Source: DASUNP01 sp035249305
GTDB lineage: Bacteria > Acidobacteriota > Blastocatellia > UBA7656
Direction of reading: 5' to 3'
Length of the DNA stretch: 64,000 bases
NCBI GenBank assembly: GCA_035249305.1
Contig: DATFGQ010000007.1
Location: 42,970 to 106,969, forward strand
A model generated the notes under the pieces. That model was given only the letters and a program-made list of their open reading frames with translations, ran no database searches and was not told the DNA's origin. Numbering within the stretch: the stretch's first letter is position 1; every line of letters begins with the position of its first letter. This document shows, in pieces, positions 17,084-25,884 of the stretch. The position numbers and the translations under genes are program-made.

Positions 17084-18574
17084 ATGGCAAGCGAGGGAAG
17101 AGTTATACAGGTGATAGGACCCGTTGTGGACGTAGAGTTCGACGAGACGGCGCTTCCGCCGATTTATGAAGCAATAACAATAGTAAGTGATGGATTTGAA
17201 GTACCAGAACCGATAAATATAACGATTGAAGTCCAGCAACACCTGGGAGAAGGACGCTGCCGCTGCGTAGCGATGGAGCCGACAGAAGGCATAATTCGAG
17301 GAATGAAGGCAATAGACACGGGCCAGCCGATTACAGTCCCAGTCGGTCCCTCAACGCTCGGCCGAGTGTTAAACGTAATAGGTGAGCCGGTCGACAAGCT
17401 CGGCCCAGTTGAATCGAGCGAACGCTATCCGATACATAGGCACGCGCCTGATTTCCAGGACCAGACAACAGAGTTAGAGATGTTCGTAACCGGGATTAAG
17501 GTCATAGACCTCATCCAGCCCTTCCTTCGCGGCGGAAAGATCGGGCTGTTCGGCGGCGCAGGAGTAGGTAAGACAGTGCTAATCCAGGAACTGATAAACA
17601 ACGTGGCAATGAAACATGGCGGATTCTCGGTCTTCGGCGGGGTGGGCGAGCGCACGAGAGAAGGGAATGACCTTATCCGCGAGTTCGTGGAATCTAAGGT
17701 CATTAATTTCGGGGAGTCTTTCTATAAGAACTGGGAAGAGACAGGGAACTTCGATCTGAAATTCGTCGACAAAGATGCTATCTCTAAGTCTAAAGCAGCC
17801 TTAGTTTACGGCCAGATGACGGAGCCGCCAGGGGCTCGTCTAAGGGTGGCCCTTTCCGCATTAACGGTTGCGGAGTATTTCAGGGATGAAGCCGGAACAG
17901 ACGTTCTATTGTTCATCGATAACATATTTCGATTTACGCAGGCCGGCTCTGAGGTCTCGGCACTCTTAGGCCGAATGCCTTCGGCCGTTGGTTACCAGCC
18001 AACGCTCGCTACTGAAATGGGAGAGTTACAAGAACGAATTACCTCGACAAAGAAAGGGTCTATAACATCTGTGCAGGCGATCTATGTGCCCGCAGACGAC
18101 TATACAGACCCTGCTCCGGCGACTACGTTCGCGCACCTGGATGCGGTCACTGCCTTATCCCGTCAGATTTCCGAGCTAGGAATATTCCCTGCGGTTGACC
18201 CTCTAGCCTCCAGCTCTCGAATACTCGATCCCAGAATCGTAGGGAATGAGCACTATGATACTGCACAGGAAGTGAAGCGTATCTTACAGAGATATAAAGA
18301 CTTACAAGACATCATCGCGATCCTGGGCATTGACGAACTATCAGAAGAAGATAAACTGACTGTGGCACGTGCCAGGAAAATCCAGCGTTTCTTATCCCAA
18401 CCATTCTTCGTTGCTCAGCAGTTTACCGGGATCGAAGGAAAGTTCGTGACCCTCGAAGAAACGATTCGAGGCTTTAAGGAGTTGATCTCAGGCAAATATG
18501 ATGATCTGCCTGAGCAAGCTTTCTATATGGTTGGAGGGATAGAAGAAGCTGTAGAGAAAGCGAAGAATCTATAA
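17084..18574 (+). CDS. atpD: ATP synthase F1 beta subunit
   Basis: A 496-residue catalytic subunit of F1Fo ATP synthase. Walker A GGAGVGKT lies at about 158-165, the catalytic GERTREGNDL and Walker B VLLFIDNIFRFTQAGSEVSALLGRMPSAVGYQPTL-type region (visible as LLFIDNIFRF) are intact, and the C-terminal LTVARARKIQRFLSQPF helix region is present. It forms the alpha3beta3 ring on the cytoplasmic side of the membrane. AAGGAG precedes the ATG. Only atpC follows; the alpha, gamma, delta, a, b and c genes are not in this window. Confidence 0.98.
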   Translation: MASEGRVIQVIGPVVDVEFDETALPPIYEAITIVSDGFEVPEPINITIEVQQHLGEGRCRCVAMEPTEGIIRGMKAIDTGQPITVPVGPSTLGRVLNVIGEPVDKLGPVESSERYPIHRHAPDFQDQTTELEMFVTGIKVIDLIQPFLRGGKIGLFGGAGVGKTVLIQELINNVAMKHGGFSVFGGVGERTREGNDLIREFVESKVINFGESFYKNWEETGNFDLKFVDKDAISKSKAALVYGQMTEPPGARLRVALSALTVAEYFRDEAGTDVLLFIDNIFRFTQAGSEVSALLGRMPSAVGYQPTLATEMGELQERITSTKKGSITSVQAIYVPADDYTDPAPATTFAHLDAVTALSRQISELGIFPAVDPLASSSRILDPRIVGNEHYDTAQEVKRILQRYKDLQDIIAILGIDELSEEDKLTVARARKIQRFLSQPFFVAQQFTGIEGKFVTLEETIRGFKELISGKYDDLPEQAFYMVGGIEEAVEKAKNL

Positions 18575-18596
18575 TCGTCAACAAGCGAGAGGGTCG

Positions 18597-19016
18597 ATGC
18601 CAGATAAGATCCACTTAGAGGTTGTTACTCCTGAACGAAAAGTCTTTGAGGCCGAAGTAGACAGAGTGGATGTTCCCGGCCTTGACGGAGAGCTTGGAAT
18701 ACTCCCAGGCCACACGGAGCTCATTTCCCAGCTTAAGCCGGCCGGGCTTCTAACTTACTACGTCAACGACCAGAAGGGCGAAATGGCTATAAGCGACGGT
18801 TTTGTGGAAGTCAGCCCCGACCGGGTCGTGGTTCTCGCAGATAAAGCAGAGCGCCCGGAGGATATTGATCTACGCCGCGCCCTCGAATCGAAAGAACAGG
18901 CAGAGCGTCAGTTGCAGCGGGCGATGTCAGACCCAGATATAGACATTGTCCGCGCGACTATTGAACTGGAAAGAGCATCGATAGAATTGCAATTGGCGGA
19001 GAAGGCTAATCGCTAA
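18597..19016 (+). CDS. atpC: ATP synthase F1 epsilon subunit
   Basis: A 139-residue epsilon subunit, of normal length. The N-terminal beta sandwich includes LEVVTPERKVFEAEVDRV and the family motif PGLDGELGILPGHTELIS; a helical hairpin forms the C-terminal half. It links the gamma stalk to the c-ring and can inhibit ATP hydrolysis. It starts 22 bp after atpD with GAGAGGG upstream, so the two form an operon. A weak hairpin (ACCGC/GCGGT) follows at 19021-19039 without a convincing T-run. Confidence 0.96.
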   Translation: MPDKIHLEVVTPERKVFEAEVDRVDVPGLDGELGILPGHTELISQLKPAGLLTYYVNDQKGEMAISDGFVEVSPDRVVVLADKAERPEDIDLRRALESKEQAERQLQRAMSDPDIDIVRATIELERASIELQLAEKANR

Positions 19017-19263
19017 AACTACCGCAAGGCCAAGGCGGTTTAAAGCTCTCCGGTTAATCACCGTAAATATTGAAATAAAAAGAGATAAATAAAAAACGGT
19101 TCTGTAACACTATTGGATTGAAACCCTCCCTTGTTTGTGATAATGTTCCGAGGCTTCATTGAAGGTTTCAAAAATCCAAGAGCTAACTTTCGTTCTTGAC
19201 TCTTTGCCGCAAGGTTAGTTTTTCGTGTTTTGAGACTTTGAAGCACGCTTATTTGGTATCGCC

Positions 19264-20667
19264 ATGACTGCTTCAAGTATCCAAATCGACCTGCTCTCCT
19301 CCATACTGACTGCCATCTCAAAAAGGGTGAATCACCAAAGCTTTAACACCTGGTTTAAGCCCATCTCCTTTGCTACGAAGGATGATTCGACACTCTATCT
19401 GAAAGTCCCTAATGAGATCTTTCGCGATTGGATCAGCAGTAATTATTTCGACGTGCTTGAAGAATCGCTTCAAGAGTTAGATATGGAAGGGTATCAAGTC
19501 AGTTTCTTGATAGAGGATATGCAACAACCTAAGGGCTCGAACGGGGCAAAGAACCAGGAGATTGCCCCCAAGCCTTCGAAACTCGCATCATTAAATAACC
19601 AGGATATAAGCAATTTCGGAATCGCTAAACTTATAGAGATTGAGCCGCTCGAACTCCCTCTTAATCCCAAATATACATTCGACACATTCGTGGTCGGGTC
19701 CTGTAATCAGTTCGCCCACGCGGCGGCTCTTGCCGTAGTCGACATGCCTTCAAAGACCTATAATCCTCTTTACGTCTACGGCGGCGTGGGATTGGGAAAG
19801 ACGCATCTGATGCACGCGATCGGTCAGGCGATAAAATCTAGAAATATTAATTTACGATTAACCTATATATCTTCAGAAAAATTTATGAATGAGTTAATAA
19901 ATGCGATACGCTACGATAAAACAATTACCTTTAGAGAAAAATACAGGAATATTGATGTTCTCTTGATGGATGATATACAGTTTCTGGCCGGGAAGGAACG
20001 GACCCAGGAAGAGTTTTTCCACACCTTTAATGCGCTTTATGATGCACAGAAGCAGATAGTCATCTCAAGCGATTGCCCGCCCAGAGAGATACCTACGCTT
20101 GAAGAGAGGCTGCATTCCAGGTTCGAATGGGGGTTGATAGCAGATATACAGCCGCCAGATCTGGAGACGAAGGTAGCCATACTAAAAAGAAAAGCCGAGA
20201 TTGAAAAGATAGATCTGCCGGATAACGTCGCTCTGTTTATTGCAAGTAAGATAAAATCCAACATTAGAGAGCTCGAAGGGTCGCTGGTCAGGCTCGTAGC
20301 CTACGCGTCGCTAAAGGGGTTACCCATAGGTCTTGAACTGGCTCAAGAGGTTCTTAAGAACATAATAGATGAAGAGACGGACGGTGTTTCGATCGAGCTG
20401 ATTCAAAAGACCGTGGCGAGCCATTATGGACTTAAAGTAGCCGATCTGAAATCGAAGAATAACTCCAGGAACATCGCAGGCCCGAGACAAGTTGCTATGT
20501 ATCTGTGCAAAACTCTTACGAAAGCCAGCCTTCCTGAGATAGGGCGCGAGTTCGGGGGCAAGCATCATACAACAGTCCTTCATAGCATTAATAAAGTCGC
20601 GCAGCAATATGACGCGGATGGGGTTTTCCACAGACTTATCAACAGTCTAATTACTAATATTAAATAA
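19264..20667 (+). CDS. dnaA: Chromosomal replication initiator DnaA
   Basis: A 467-residue AAA+ initiator that opens oriC. Domain I is about 1-85, a short linker about 86-135, and the AAA+ domain about 135-350 with Walker A GGVGLGKT (about 173-180) and Walker B LLMDDIQF. Domain IV carries the DnaA-box-binding signature as GREFGGKHHTTVLHSI. The ATG at 19264 lacks a strong SD. The origin lies directly downstream, and a DnaA box overlaps its own 3' end (20624-20632). Confidence 0.98.
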   Translation: MTASSIQIDLLSSILTAISKRVNHQSFNTWFKPISFATKDDSTLYLKVPNEIFRDWISSNYFDVLEESLQELDMEGYQVSFLIEDMQQPKGSNGAKNQEIAPKPSKLASLNNQDISNFGIAKLIEIEPLELPLNPKYTFDTFVVGSCNQFAHAAALAVVDMPSKTYNPLYVYGGVGLGKTHLMHAIGQAIKSRNINLRLTYISSEKFMNELINAIRYDKTITFREKYRNIDVLLMDDIQFLAGKERTQEEFFHTFNALYDAQKQIVISSDCPPREIPTLEERLHSRFEWGLIADIQPPDLETKVAILKRKAEIEKIDLPDNVALFIASKIKSNIRELEGSLVRLVAYASLKGLPIGLELAQEVLKNIIDEETDGVSIELIQKTVASHYGLKVADLKSKNNSRNIAGPRQVAMYLCKTLTKASLPEIGREFGGKHHTTVLHSINKVAQQYDADGVFHRLINSLITNIK

Positions 20668-20944
20668 CTTACTTATTTTTTCCACATGTACCCTCTGTGG
20701 ACCCCTTGTGGAACCTGTTGAAAACTGATGTATTTAGGAAAAGGGTCCACAGGGTACGCGGGTTTTGCACAGGTTTTCAACAGGGTTTTTCACAGCTCAA
20801 TAATCGCTTTATCGTTTATTTTTCAGCAATTTAGATACATGGTTCCACTTTTCCACAGGCACTACTACTACTACTAGATAAATATAGACTGTAAATAAGT
20901 ATTATAGATAGTAGAAGGGCCTAGGCTTACTAAAGAGGTGTAAA
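20624..20944. other. oriC: Replication origin oriC with DnaA boxes
   Basis: The gap between dnaA and dnaN is dense in DnaA-box-like sequences. TTTTCCACA occurs at 20624-20632, 20678-20686 and 20849-20857. Variants include TTTTGCACA (20763-20771) and TTTTTCACA (20786-20794), and reverse-oriented TGTGGA motifs occur near 20696 and 20707. The last box abuts a DnaA-trio and an AT-rich stretch (20877-20915), the expected unwinding region. The dnaA-oriC-dnaN order with parAB close by is the classical bacterial origin arrangement. The consensus here seems to be TTTTCCACA rather than TTATCCACA. Confidence 0.9.
20849..20876 (+). promoter_or_regulatory. DnaA box plus DnaA-trio unwinding element
   Basis: The box TTTTCCACA (20849-20857) is followed by GGC and then five tandem CTA triplets (20862-20876). 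On the opposite strand these read as 3'-GAT-5' trios, the element that DnaA filaments engage as single-stranded DNA. AT-rich sequence follows. Confidence 0.85.
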
Positions 20945-22063
20945 ATGCAATTCAGTCTGAGCAGACAGGTACTCTTAAAAGAGTTAAACCTCCTTCAGGG
21001 GGTTGTTGAAAAAAAGAATACCATCCCTATACTCTCCAATGTCTTCATAGAGACGGCGGGCGAATCGCTGATCAAGTTAGTCGCCACGGACCTGGACGTC
21101 TCGCTTCAAACAGAGGCGACGGCCGATGTAACGCGGCCGGGGTCGATCGTCTTGCAAGCGCGTAAGCTCTTCGACATAGTCCGCAACCTGCCCGACTCCG
21201 ACATTAACTTCATAAAAGAAGATAATGATTGGGTGAGGATCGTGTGCGGGGCCTCCGAGTTTAAGATCGTCGGCCAGGCCAAAGAGCATTTTCCATCTAC
21301 CCCGCGCTCGGACGAAGTGGGGCTGGTGATCCCGGCTTCGATCTTACACGGTTTGATCAGCCGCACTATTTACGCGATCACACAGGAAGAGTCTCGTTAC
21401 GCTCTTAACGGGTCGCTGATGCTGCTGTCGGAAGGCAACCTACAGATGGTCGCGACCGATGGTCATAGGCTATCGCTTGCGGCCGCCGCGCTCGAACAGA
21501 CTTCGACAGATTCGCAAGCCGATCCTCTGAAGGTGATAGTCCCGAGAAAGGCCCTCAGCGAATTATCGAAGCTGACCTCGGGCTCTGACGAGAACGTCGA
21601 GTTCGCCCGCGACGAGAATCATCTATTCTTCAAAGTCGGGCACCGCCAACTGACATCCCGAATGCTCGCGGGACAGTTCCCGAATTACGACCTCGTGCTC
21701 CCGAAGAACAACGACAAGATCGTTCCGCTTAACGCGGACAAGATAACGCAGGCCATACGAAGGGCGGCTTTGATGGCCGACGAGAGAAGTCATGGCGTGA
21801 AGTTTGAATTGAGCAAAGGGAAGTTGAATATCACTTCACAAAGCGCCGACGTGGGCGAGGCCAGAGAAGTGATCCCGATCGATTACACAGGCGATAAGCT
21901 CAGCATAGGCTTCAACGCGCAATACCTCTTAGACTTCTTGAACGTCGTAGGCACAGAGGAGATAGCCTTCGAATTCAAAGACGAGCAAAGCCCCGCGCTG
22001 ATGCGCCCGCCATCGGGCGGTAACGATTTTCGTTATGTCATCATGCCTATGCGGTTGCTCTAG
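20945..22063 (+). CDS. dnaN: DNA polymerase III beta sliding clamp
   Basis: A 372-residue clamp that tethers the replicative polymerase to DNA. Three similar domains of about 120 residues are expected and the length fits. Family motifs include GVVEKKNTIPILSNV near the N-terminus, MVATDGHRLSL in the middle, and the C-terminal VIMPMRL that forms the partner-binding pocket edge. The ATG at 20945 follows AGAGGTG. It lies directly downstream of oriC. Confidence 0.98.
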   Translation: MQFSLSRQVLLKELNLLQGVVEKKNTIPILSNVFIETAGESLIKLVATDLDVSLQTEATADVTRPGSIVLQARKLFDIVRNLPDSDINFIKEDNDWVRIVCGASEFKIVGQAKEHFPSTPRSDEVGLVIPASILHGLISRTIYAITQEESRYALNGSLMLLSEGNLQMVATDGHRLSLAAAALEQTSTDSQADPLKVIVPRKALSELSKLTSGSDENVEFARDENHLFFKVGHRQLTSRMLAGQFPNYDLVLPKNNDKIVPLNADKITQAIRRAALMADERSHGVKFELSKGKLNITSQSADVGEAREVIPIDYTGDKLSIGFNAQYLLDFLNVVGTEEIAFEFKDEQSPALMRPPSGGNDFRYVIMPMRLL

Positions 22064-22121
22064 CAGAGCGGACCAGTTGTCGGTTTCATGAATCGCGTAC
22101 CGTAGTGTTATTCTTAACCAT

Positions 22122-22835
22122 ATGTCTAGCACACACGGTAAAAGAGTTCTCATAGTCGACGACAATAAATCCATTCGCGGAACGGTCTCGGACTATCTCA
22201 AAGGCAAGGGCTACGATGTCGACGAGGCGGCCGACGGGATACAGGGGCTCGATAAAGGGCTCTCTTCAACGCCGAACGTCATAATACTAGACGTAGTCAT
22301 GCCCGGCATAGACGGGTTCAAGCTCTGCCAGTTGCTCAGGGAGAAGGGCGTCAAGACGCCTATAATAATGCTCACCGAAAAGCAGAGCATCGAAGATAAG
22401 ATCACGGGCTTTTCCTTCGGTGCGGATGACTACCTAGGCAAACCGTTCAGCCCTCTTGAACTAGAGCTTAGGATACAAGCCCTTTTGCGGCGCACGCCCT
22501 CGCAGGCCGAGCAGCCGCAGCAGAAAGTGATTAAGCACGGCGAGCTTGAGATCGATCTAGACCGTCACGTCGTCTCCATTGACGGGAAAGCCATCTCGCT
22601 TACGCCTATCGAGTTCAATATTCTGAAGCTGCTTGCCTCCAGCCCCGGTTATGTCTATTCACGACAGGACCTGCTCAGCGTAATCTGGGATACGGCTTAT
22701 GAAGGGTATAAGCGGAACATAGACCCGCACGTGAATCGGCTCAGGACGAAAATAGAAGAGAACCCTAAGAAGCCGAAGTACGTGCTCACGGTCTGGGGCG
22801 TCGGCTATAAGTTTAACGAAGCCCTGGCCGAATAA
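22122..22835 (+). CDS. OmpR-family response regulator without an adjacent kinase
   Basis: A 237-residue protein: receiver domain (about 7-122) with acidic pair DD13-14, phosphoacceptor Asp57 (IILDVVMPGIDG), Thr in IIMLTEK and Lys in YLGKPFSP; then a winged-helix DNA-binding domain (about 138-232) with LTPIEFNILKLLASSPGYVYSRQDLL and a C-terminal hairpin WGVGYKF. It should bind DNA when phosphorylated. No histidine kinase lies next to it, so the input is unknown. It begins 58 bp after dnaN, possibly read from the same transcript. Confidence 0.93.
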   Translation: MSSTHGKRVLIVDDNKSIRGTVSDYLKGKGYDVDEAADGIQGLDKGLSSTPNVIILDVVMPGIDGFKLCQLLREKGVKTPIIMLTEKQSIEDKITGFSFGADDYLGKPFSPLELELRIQALLRRTPSQAEQPQQKVIKHGELEIDLDRHVVSIDGKAISLTPIEFNILKLLASSPGYVYSRQDLLSVIWDTAYEGYKRNIDPHVNRLRTKIEENPKKPKYVLTVWGVGYKFNEALAE

Positions 22836-22946
22836 TCCGCGCGCGAGCCCTCCGTTCGCGACCTCTCCTCACATCGCTCCCGTCGTTGCTGGCAATAGTC
22901 GGTTGTTGTATTCTTTACCATAGCAGTTTTGGCAGGCGAGCGGACT

Positions 22947-23960
22947 ATGTACGACCTTATAATCGTAGGCAGCGGCCCCGCGGGGCTTGTCGCGGCGCTA
23001 TCGGCAAAGCGCAACGGGCTTGATTACCTTGTCTTCGAACGCGGAGTCGTAGCCAACACGATCTATAATTACCCGATAGCCAAGCCCCTGTTTTCGACCT
23101 CCGAAGAGGTCGAGCTTGAACAGGGCGCGCTCGGCCGCGCGTCAAAGCCTACGCGCGAAGAGGTGCTCGCGCATTATAACGACCTGATAACGCGCGAGGC
23201 CGTCGAGATTCGAGCGGGCGAAGAGGTGCGCAGCATCATGCCGGCGGGCGAAGGCTTGATCGTAGAGACGAACACGGATAAGTACGTGGCGCGCACGGTG
23301 CTGGTGGCTACGGGCGGGTTCGGCCGCCAGCGACGGCTGAACGTCCCCGGAGAATCGGCCGAGAGTGTCTCTTACAAGTTTCGAGAGGCGTTCCCTTATG
23401 CGGCCAAGCATGTCCTCGTCGTAGGCGGAGGGAACTCGGCGGCCGAAGCGGCGTTGTTTCTCGCCGACGCTGGAGCGCGCGTGACGCTCTCGCTCAGGCG
23501 CGAGTCGCTCGACCTGCCTGACGAAATTGATGACGTGAGCGAAGCTGCGGGCCGCCCGCGCGCAAAGATCAAGCCGTGGGTTCAGGACCCACTTGAGCAG
23601 GCGGCGAACGAAGGGCGCATCAGAATAATCACATCGTCGGAAGTCGTGGAGATCCGGCAGCGGTCGGCCCTCTTGCGCGTTGCGCACGACGGCGGAGGTG
23701 ATATAGTAGAGGTTGAGTGCGACCACGTATTCGCTCTAATCGGCGCCGACCCCGACACAAAGCTTCTGGAAGAGGCGGGCGTCGAGATCGCCCCCGACGG
23801 GCGCCCCGTCTATAACCCGCAGACGTTCGAGACTTCGGTCAGCGGGCTTTACGTGGCCGGACACATCACGCGCGAGCTGCACATGAAGAACGCCGTCGAG
23901 GTGACTCGGCGCGTCACGGACCACATAATAGCTCAAGTTTTTGAGAGAAGCTCAAGGTAG
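22947..23960 (+). CDS. FAD-dependent NAD(P)H disulfide reductase-like protein, YpdA family
   Basis: A 337-residue flavoprotein. The FAD-binding GSGPAGL motif is at the N-terminus and the NAD(P)H-binding VVGGGNSAAEAALFL motif is mid-protein. NTIYNYPIAKPLFSTSEEVE is typical of YpdA, the bacillithiol-disulfide reductase family, and unlike thioredoxin reductase no CxxC pair is visible between the nucleotide domains. C-terminal GLYVAGHI fits the FAD-closing motif. The ATG at 22947 is preferred over a TTG at 22929 because MYDLIIVGSGPAG is the family start. If the YpdA assignment is right it would reduce oxidised low-molecular-weight thiols; NO-related or other reductases are alternatives. Confidence 0.8.
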   Translation: MYDLIIVGSGPAGLVAALSAKRNGLDYLVFERGVVANTIYNYPIAKPLFSTSEEVELEQGALGRASKPTREEVLAHYNDLITREAVEIRAGEEVRSIMPAGEGLIVETNTDKYVARTVLVATGGFGRQRRLNVPGESAESVSYKFREAFPYAAKHVLVVGGGNSAAEAALFLADAGARVTLSLRRESLDLPDEIDDVSEAAGRPRAKIKPWVQDPLEQAANEGRIRIITSSEVVEIRQRSALLRVAHDGGGDIVEVECDHVFALIGADPDTKLLEEAGVEIAPDGRPVYNPQTFETSVSGLYVAGHITRELHMKNAVEVTRRVTDHIIAQVFERSSR

Positions 23961-24008
23961 TTTTAATTATCAAGACGGTCGAAGGCCGTAAGGGTTGGTT
24001 GCAGACAG

Positions 24009-25700
24009 ATGGGTACTGAAGCAAACGTGACGACAAGCGCAGAATACCAGCGCCCCGTTAAGCGACACCTGGGGGCTAGGTGGTGGCCTTTTGCCGCCGC
24101 GGCGGCCGTCCTGATTACGACGCTTACGGTGGCCGGCGTCTACCTGATAACTAAGAAGCCTTCCACCGTAGATTACCTCGTAATCTCTACTGTGCCTTCG
24201 GGGGCCGAGATAAAACTCGACGCGCAAGATTACGGCCAGACCCCCGTGAAGCTCGAACAGGTCAAGATCGGCACTTACACGCTGACCATTACTAAAGAAG
24301 GTTATGAGCCGGTCGTCGAGCAGATAACAGTCTCAGAGTCTATTCCCGAGCTGGATTACAAGTTAAAGCTCCTGCCGCCATCGGACGCCATCGGCAAGAC
24401 GCCCGAAGAAGTGATTCATAACTACCAGGAAAGGGCAGAAGACGCCTTTGCCGACGGCCGCTACGGCTTCCCTCTTGATGACAGCGCGCTCTTTTACTCG
24501 GGCTACATACTGAGCTTAGACCCAAACAATCAGTTCGCGCTCGACATGAAGGAGCGGGTCCGAAAGGCGCTGCTCCAATCGGCGCAGTCGGCCATCGCGC
24601 GCAAGGATTCAGGACTTGCGCAAGAGATTTACAACCTGCTGCTTGAGCAATATCCGAAAGACCCCGAGATTCAAGCCGCGGCCGCGAAGTTAGAGAGCCA
24701 GTTATCTTCTCGCAAGGGCGAGGTGCTCGACCTGGTTCGCAAGGCCGAGGAGGCTCTGCGCGCGGGCCATCTGATAGAGCCCGCGCTGTCGAGCGCGTAC
24801 TACTATTCGAAGCAGGCGCTGGCCATAGATCGACAGAATGCGCAGGCGCGCGCCGTCAGGGTCCGCGTCAAAGAGAGTCTCGCGGCCGCGGCCGAGCAGG
24901 CCTACGCGAGGGGCGACGCAGACTCGGCGATACGTCAGTTCGAACATGTCACGGAATTATTCAGCGAAGACAAACAGCTCCGCGCCAGGCTCCGCGAGAT
25001 AGAGTCGACCCGCGCGGTCGAAACTGCGAAAGCCAACGATCCGACGCGCCGCCGCCTTCAGGGGCTGGATAACTACCGCAAGGGAAATTTTGACGAAGCG
25101 ATACCGGACCTCCAATTCGCGGTCAGCAATGGCGCGGGGACGCCTGACGTGATGTTCGCGCTGGCCCGTTCGCACATGAAGCTCGGCCAGTTCGACGAGG
25201 CCGCCGATTACTTCAATCGCGTCCCGCCGAACGTCGGCGACGCTTATCGATCTTCTATCGCCGCGCTCGGCGAAATTGCGATGGAGCGCGGGGACACGGC
25301 CAAAGCGCTGGAGCGTTATAAAGAGGCCCGAAGGCTAGGGGGCAGCCCGCTCTACTCCGTGTCGACGCTCGACGACAGGATCGAAAAGATCGAGCGTCGA
25401 CAGCGCGAAAAGGCCGCGGAGCCTAAGGCGGCCTCCGTGCAGGTAAAACATCTTCACGGCAGCCTGCGCGGTAGCTGTAGCGGCACGCTGACGGTAGACA
25501 GGACGGGCGTGCGCTACGACGGGAGCGAGCACACCTATTCGGCCAACTTCATAGGCGTGGGCGTGCAGGTCGGGAAAGACGAGATGAGCGTCTCGTTTCA
25601 AAGCAAGTCTCAGAAGTTTAAGGTCGACAGGTCCGAGGCCGAGCGCTTCCGCGAAGCTTTGACAAGATACCAGCAGGCGAACTCTTCGACCAACAGGTGA
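24009..25700 (+). CDS. Membrane-anchored PEGA/TPR protein
   Basis: A 563-residue protein. A single hydrophobic helix at about 27-47 (FAAAAAVLITTLTVAGVYLIT) follows a basic N-terminus, so the rest is outside the membrane or, if inverted, a cytosolic tail. A PEGA domain follows (about 57-118: VPSGAEIKLDAQDYGQTPVKLE ... YTLTITKEGYEP), a surface beta module. From about 130 to 460 there are TPR-like helical repeats (such as NYRKGNFDEAIPDL and AAEQAYARGDADSAIRQFEHV). The last ~90 residues are beta-rich and may be a ligand- or lipid-contacting PH-like domain. Likely a scaffold in the cell envelope. Function unknown. Confidence 0.78.
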   Translation: MGTEANVTTSAEYQRPVKRHLGARWWPFAAAAAVLITTLTVAGVYLITKKPSTVDYLVISTVPSGAEIKLDAQDYGQTPVKLEQVKIGTYTLTITKEGYEPVVEQITVSESIPELDYKLKLLPPSDAIGKTPEEVIHNYQERAEDAFADGRYGFPLDDSALFYSGYILSLDPNNQFALDMKERVRKALLQSAQSAIARKDSGLAQEIYNLLLEQYPKDPEIQAAAAKLESQLSSRKGEVLDLVRKAEEALRAGHLIEPALSSAYYYSKQALAIDRQNAQARAVRVRVKESLAAAAEQAYARGDADSAIRQFEHVTELFSEDKQLRARLREIESTRAVETAKANDPTRRRLQGLDNYRKGNFDEAIPDLQFAVSNGAGTPDVMFALARSHMKLGQFDEAADYFNRVPPNVGDAYRSSIAALGEIAMERGDTAKALERYKEARRLGGSPLYSVSTLDDRIEKIERRQREKAAEPKAASVQVKHLHGSLRGSCSGTLTVDRTGVRYDGSEHTYSANFIGVGVQVGKDEMSVSFQSKSQKFKVDRSEAERFREALTRYQQANSSTNR

Positions 25701-25843
25701 TTTCGCGGGACTACCCGCGCGGGGAATTGACTCCGCTTTTTTTTGGTGTATAGTCACCACTGTCACTGCTTTGAGGTGACAAATGACCGAACCGAATTAG
25801 GTGCTCAAGCTTCCAATATCGTTAAGGCACTAATTCAAAACGG

Positions 25844-25877
25844 CGGCCCGCGATCGATCGCGGGCCGTTTTATTTTT
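25844..25877. terminator. Rho-independent terminator
   Basis: A 24-base perfect palindrome (arms CGGCCCGCGATC) at 25844-25867 is followed by a T-rich run. It lies between the convergent PEGA/TPR and HD-domain genes. Confidence 0.88.
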
Positions 25878-25884
25878 CGGCTCT

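Noticed and set aside
18361..18374. TGTGGCACGTGCCA inside atpD, resembling the parS variant left arm
   Set aside because: It encodes the conserved TVARARKIQ segment of the beta subunit, so coding constraint explains it and the right arm does not match.
19021..19039. Hairpin ACCGC/GCGGT after atpC considered as terminator
   Set aside because: Stem of only 5 bp and no T-run of note; listed only as a remark under atpC.
22929..22946. TTG start for the YpdA-like protein
   Set aside because: The ATG at 22947 begins the conserved family N-terminus directly.
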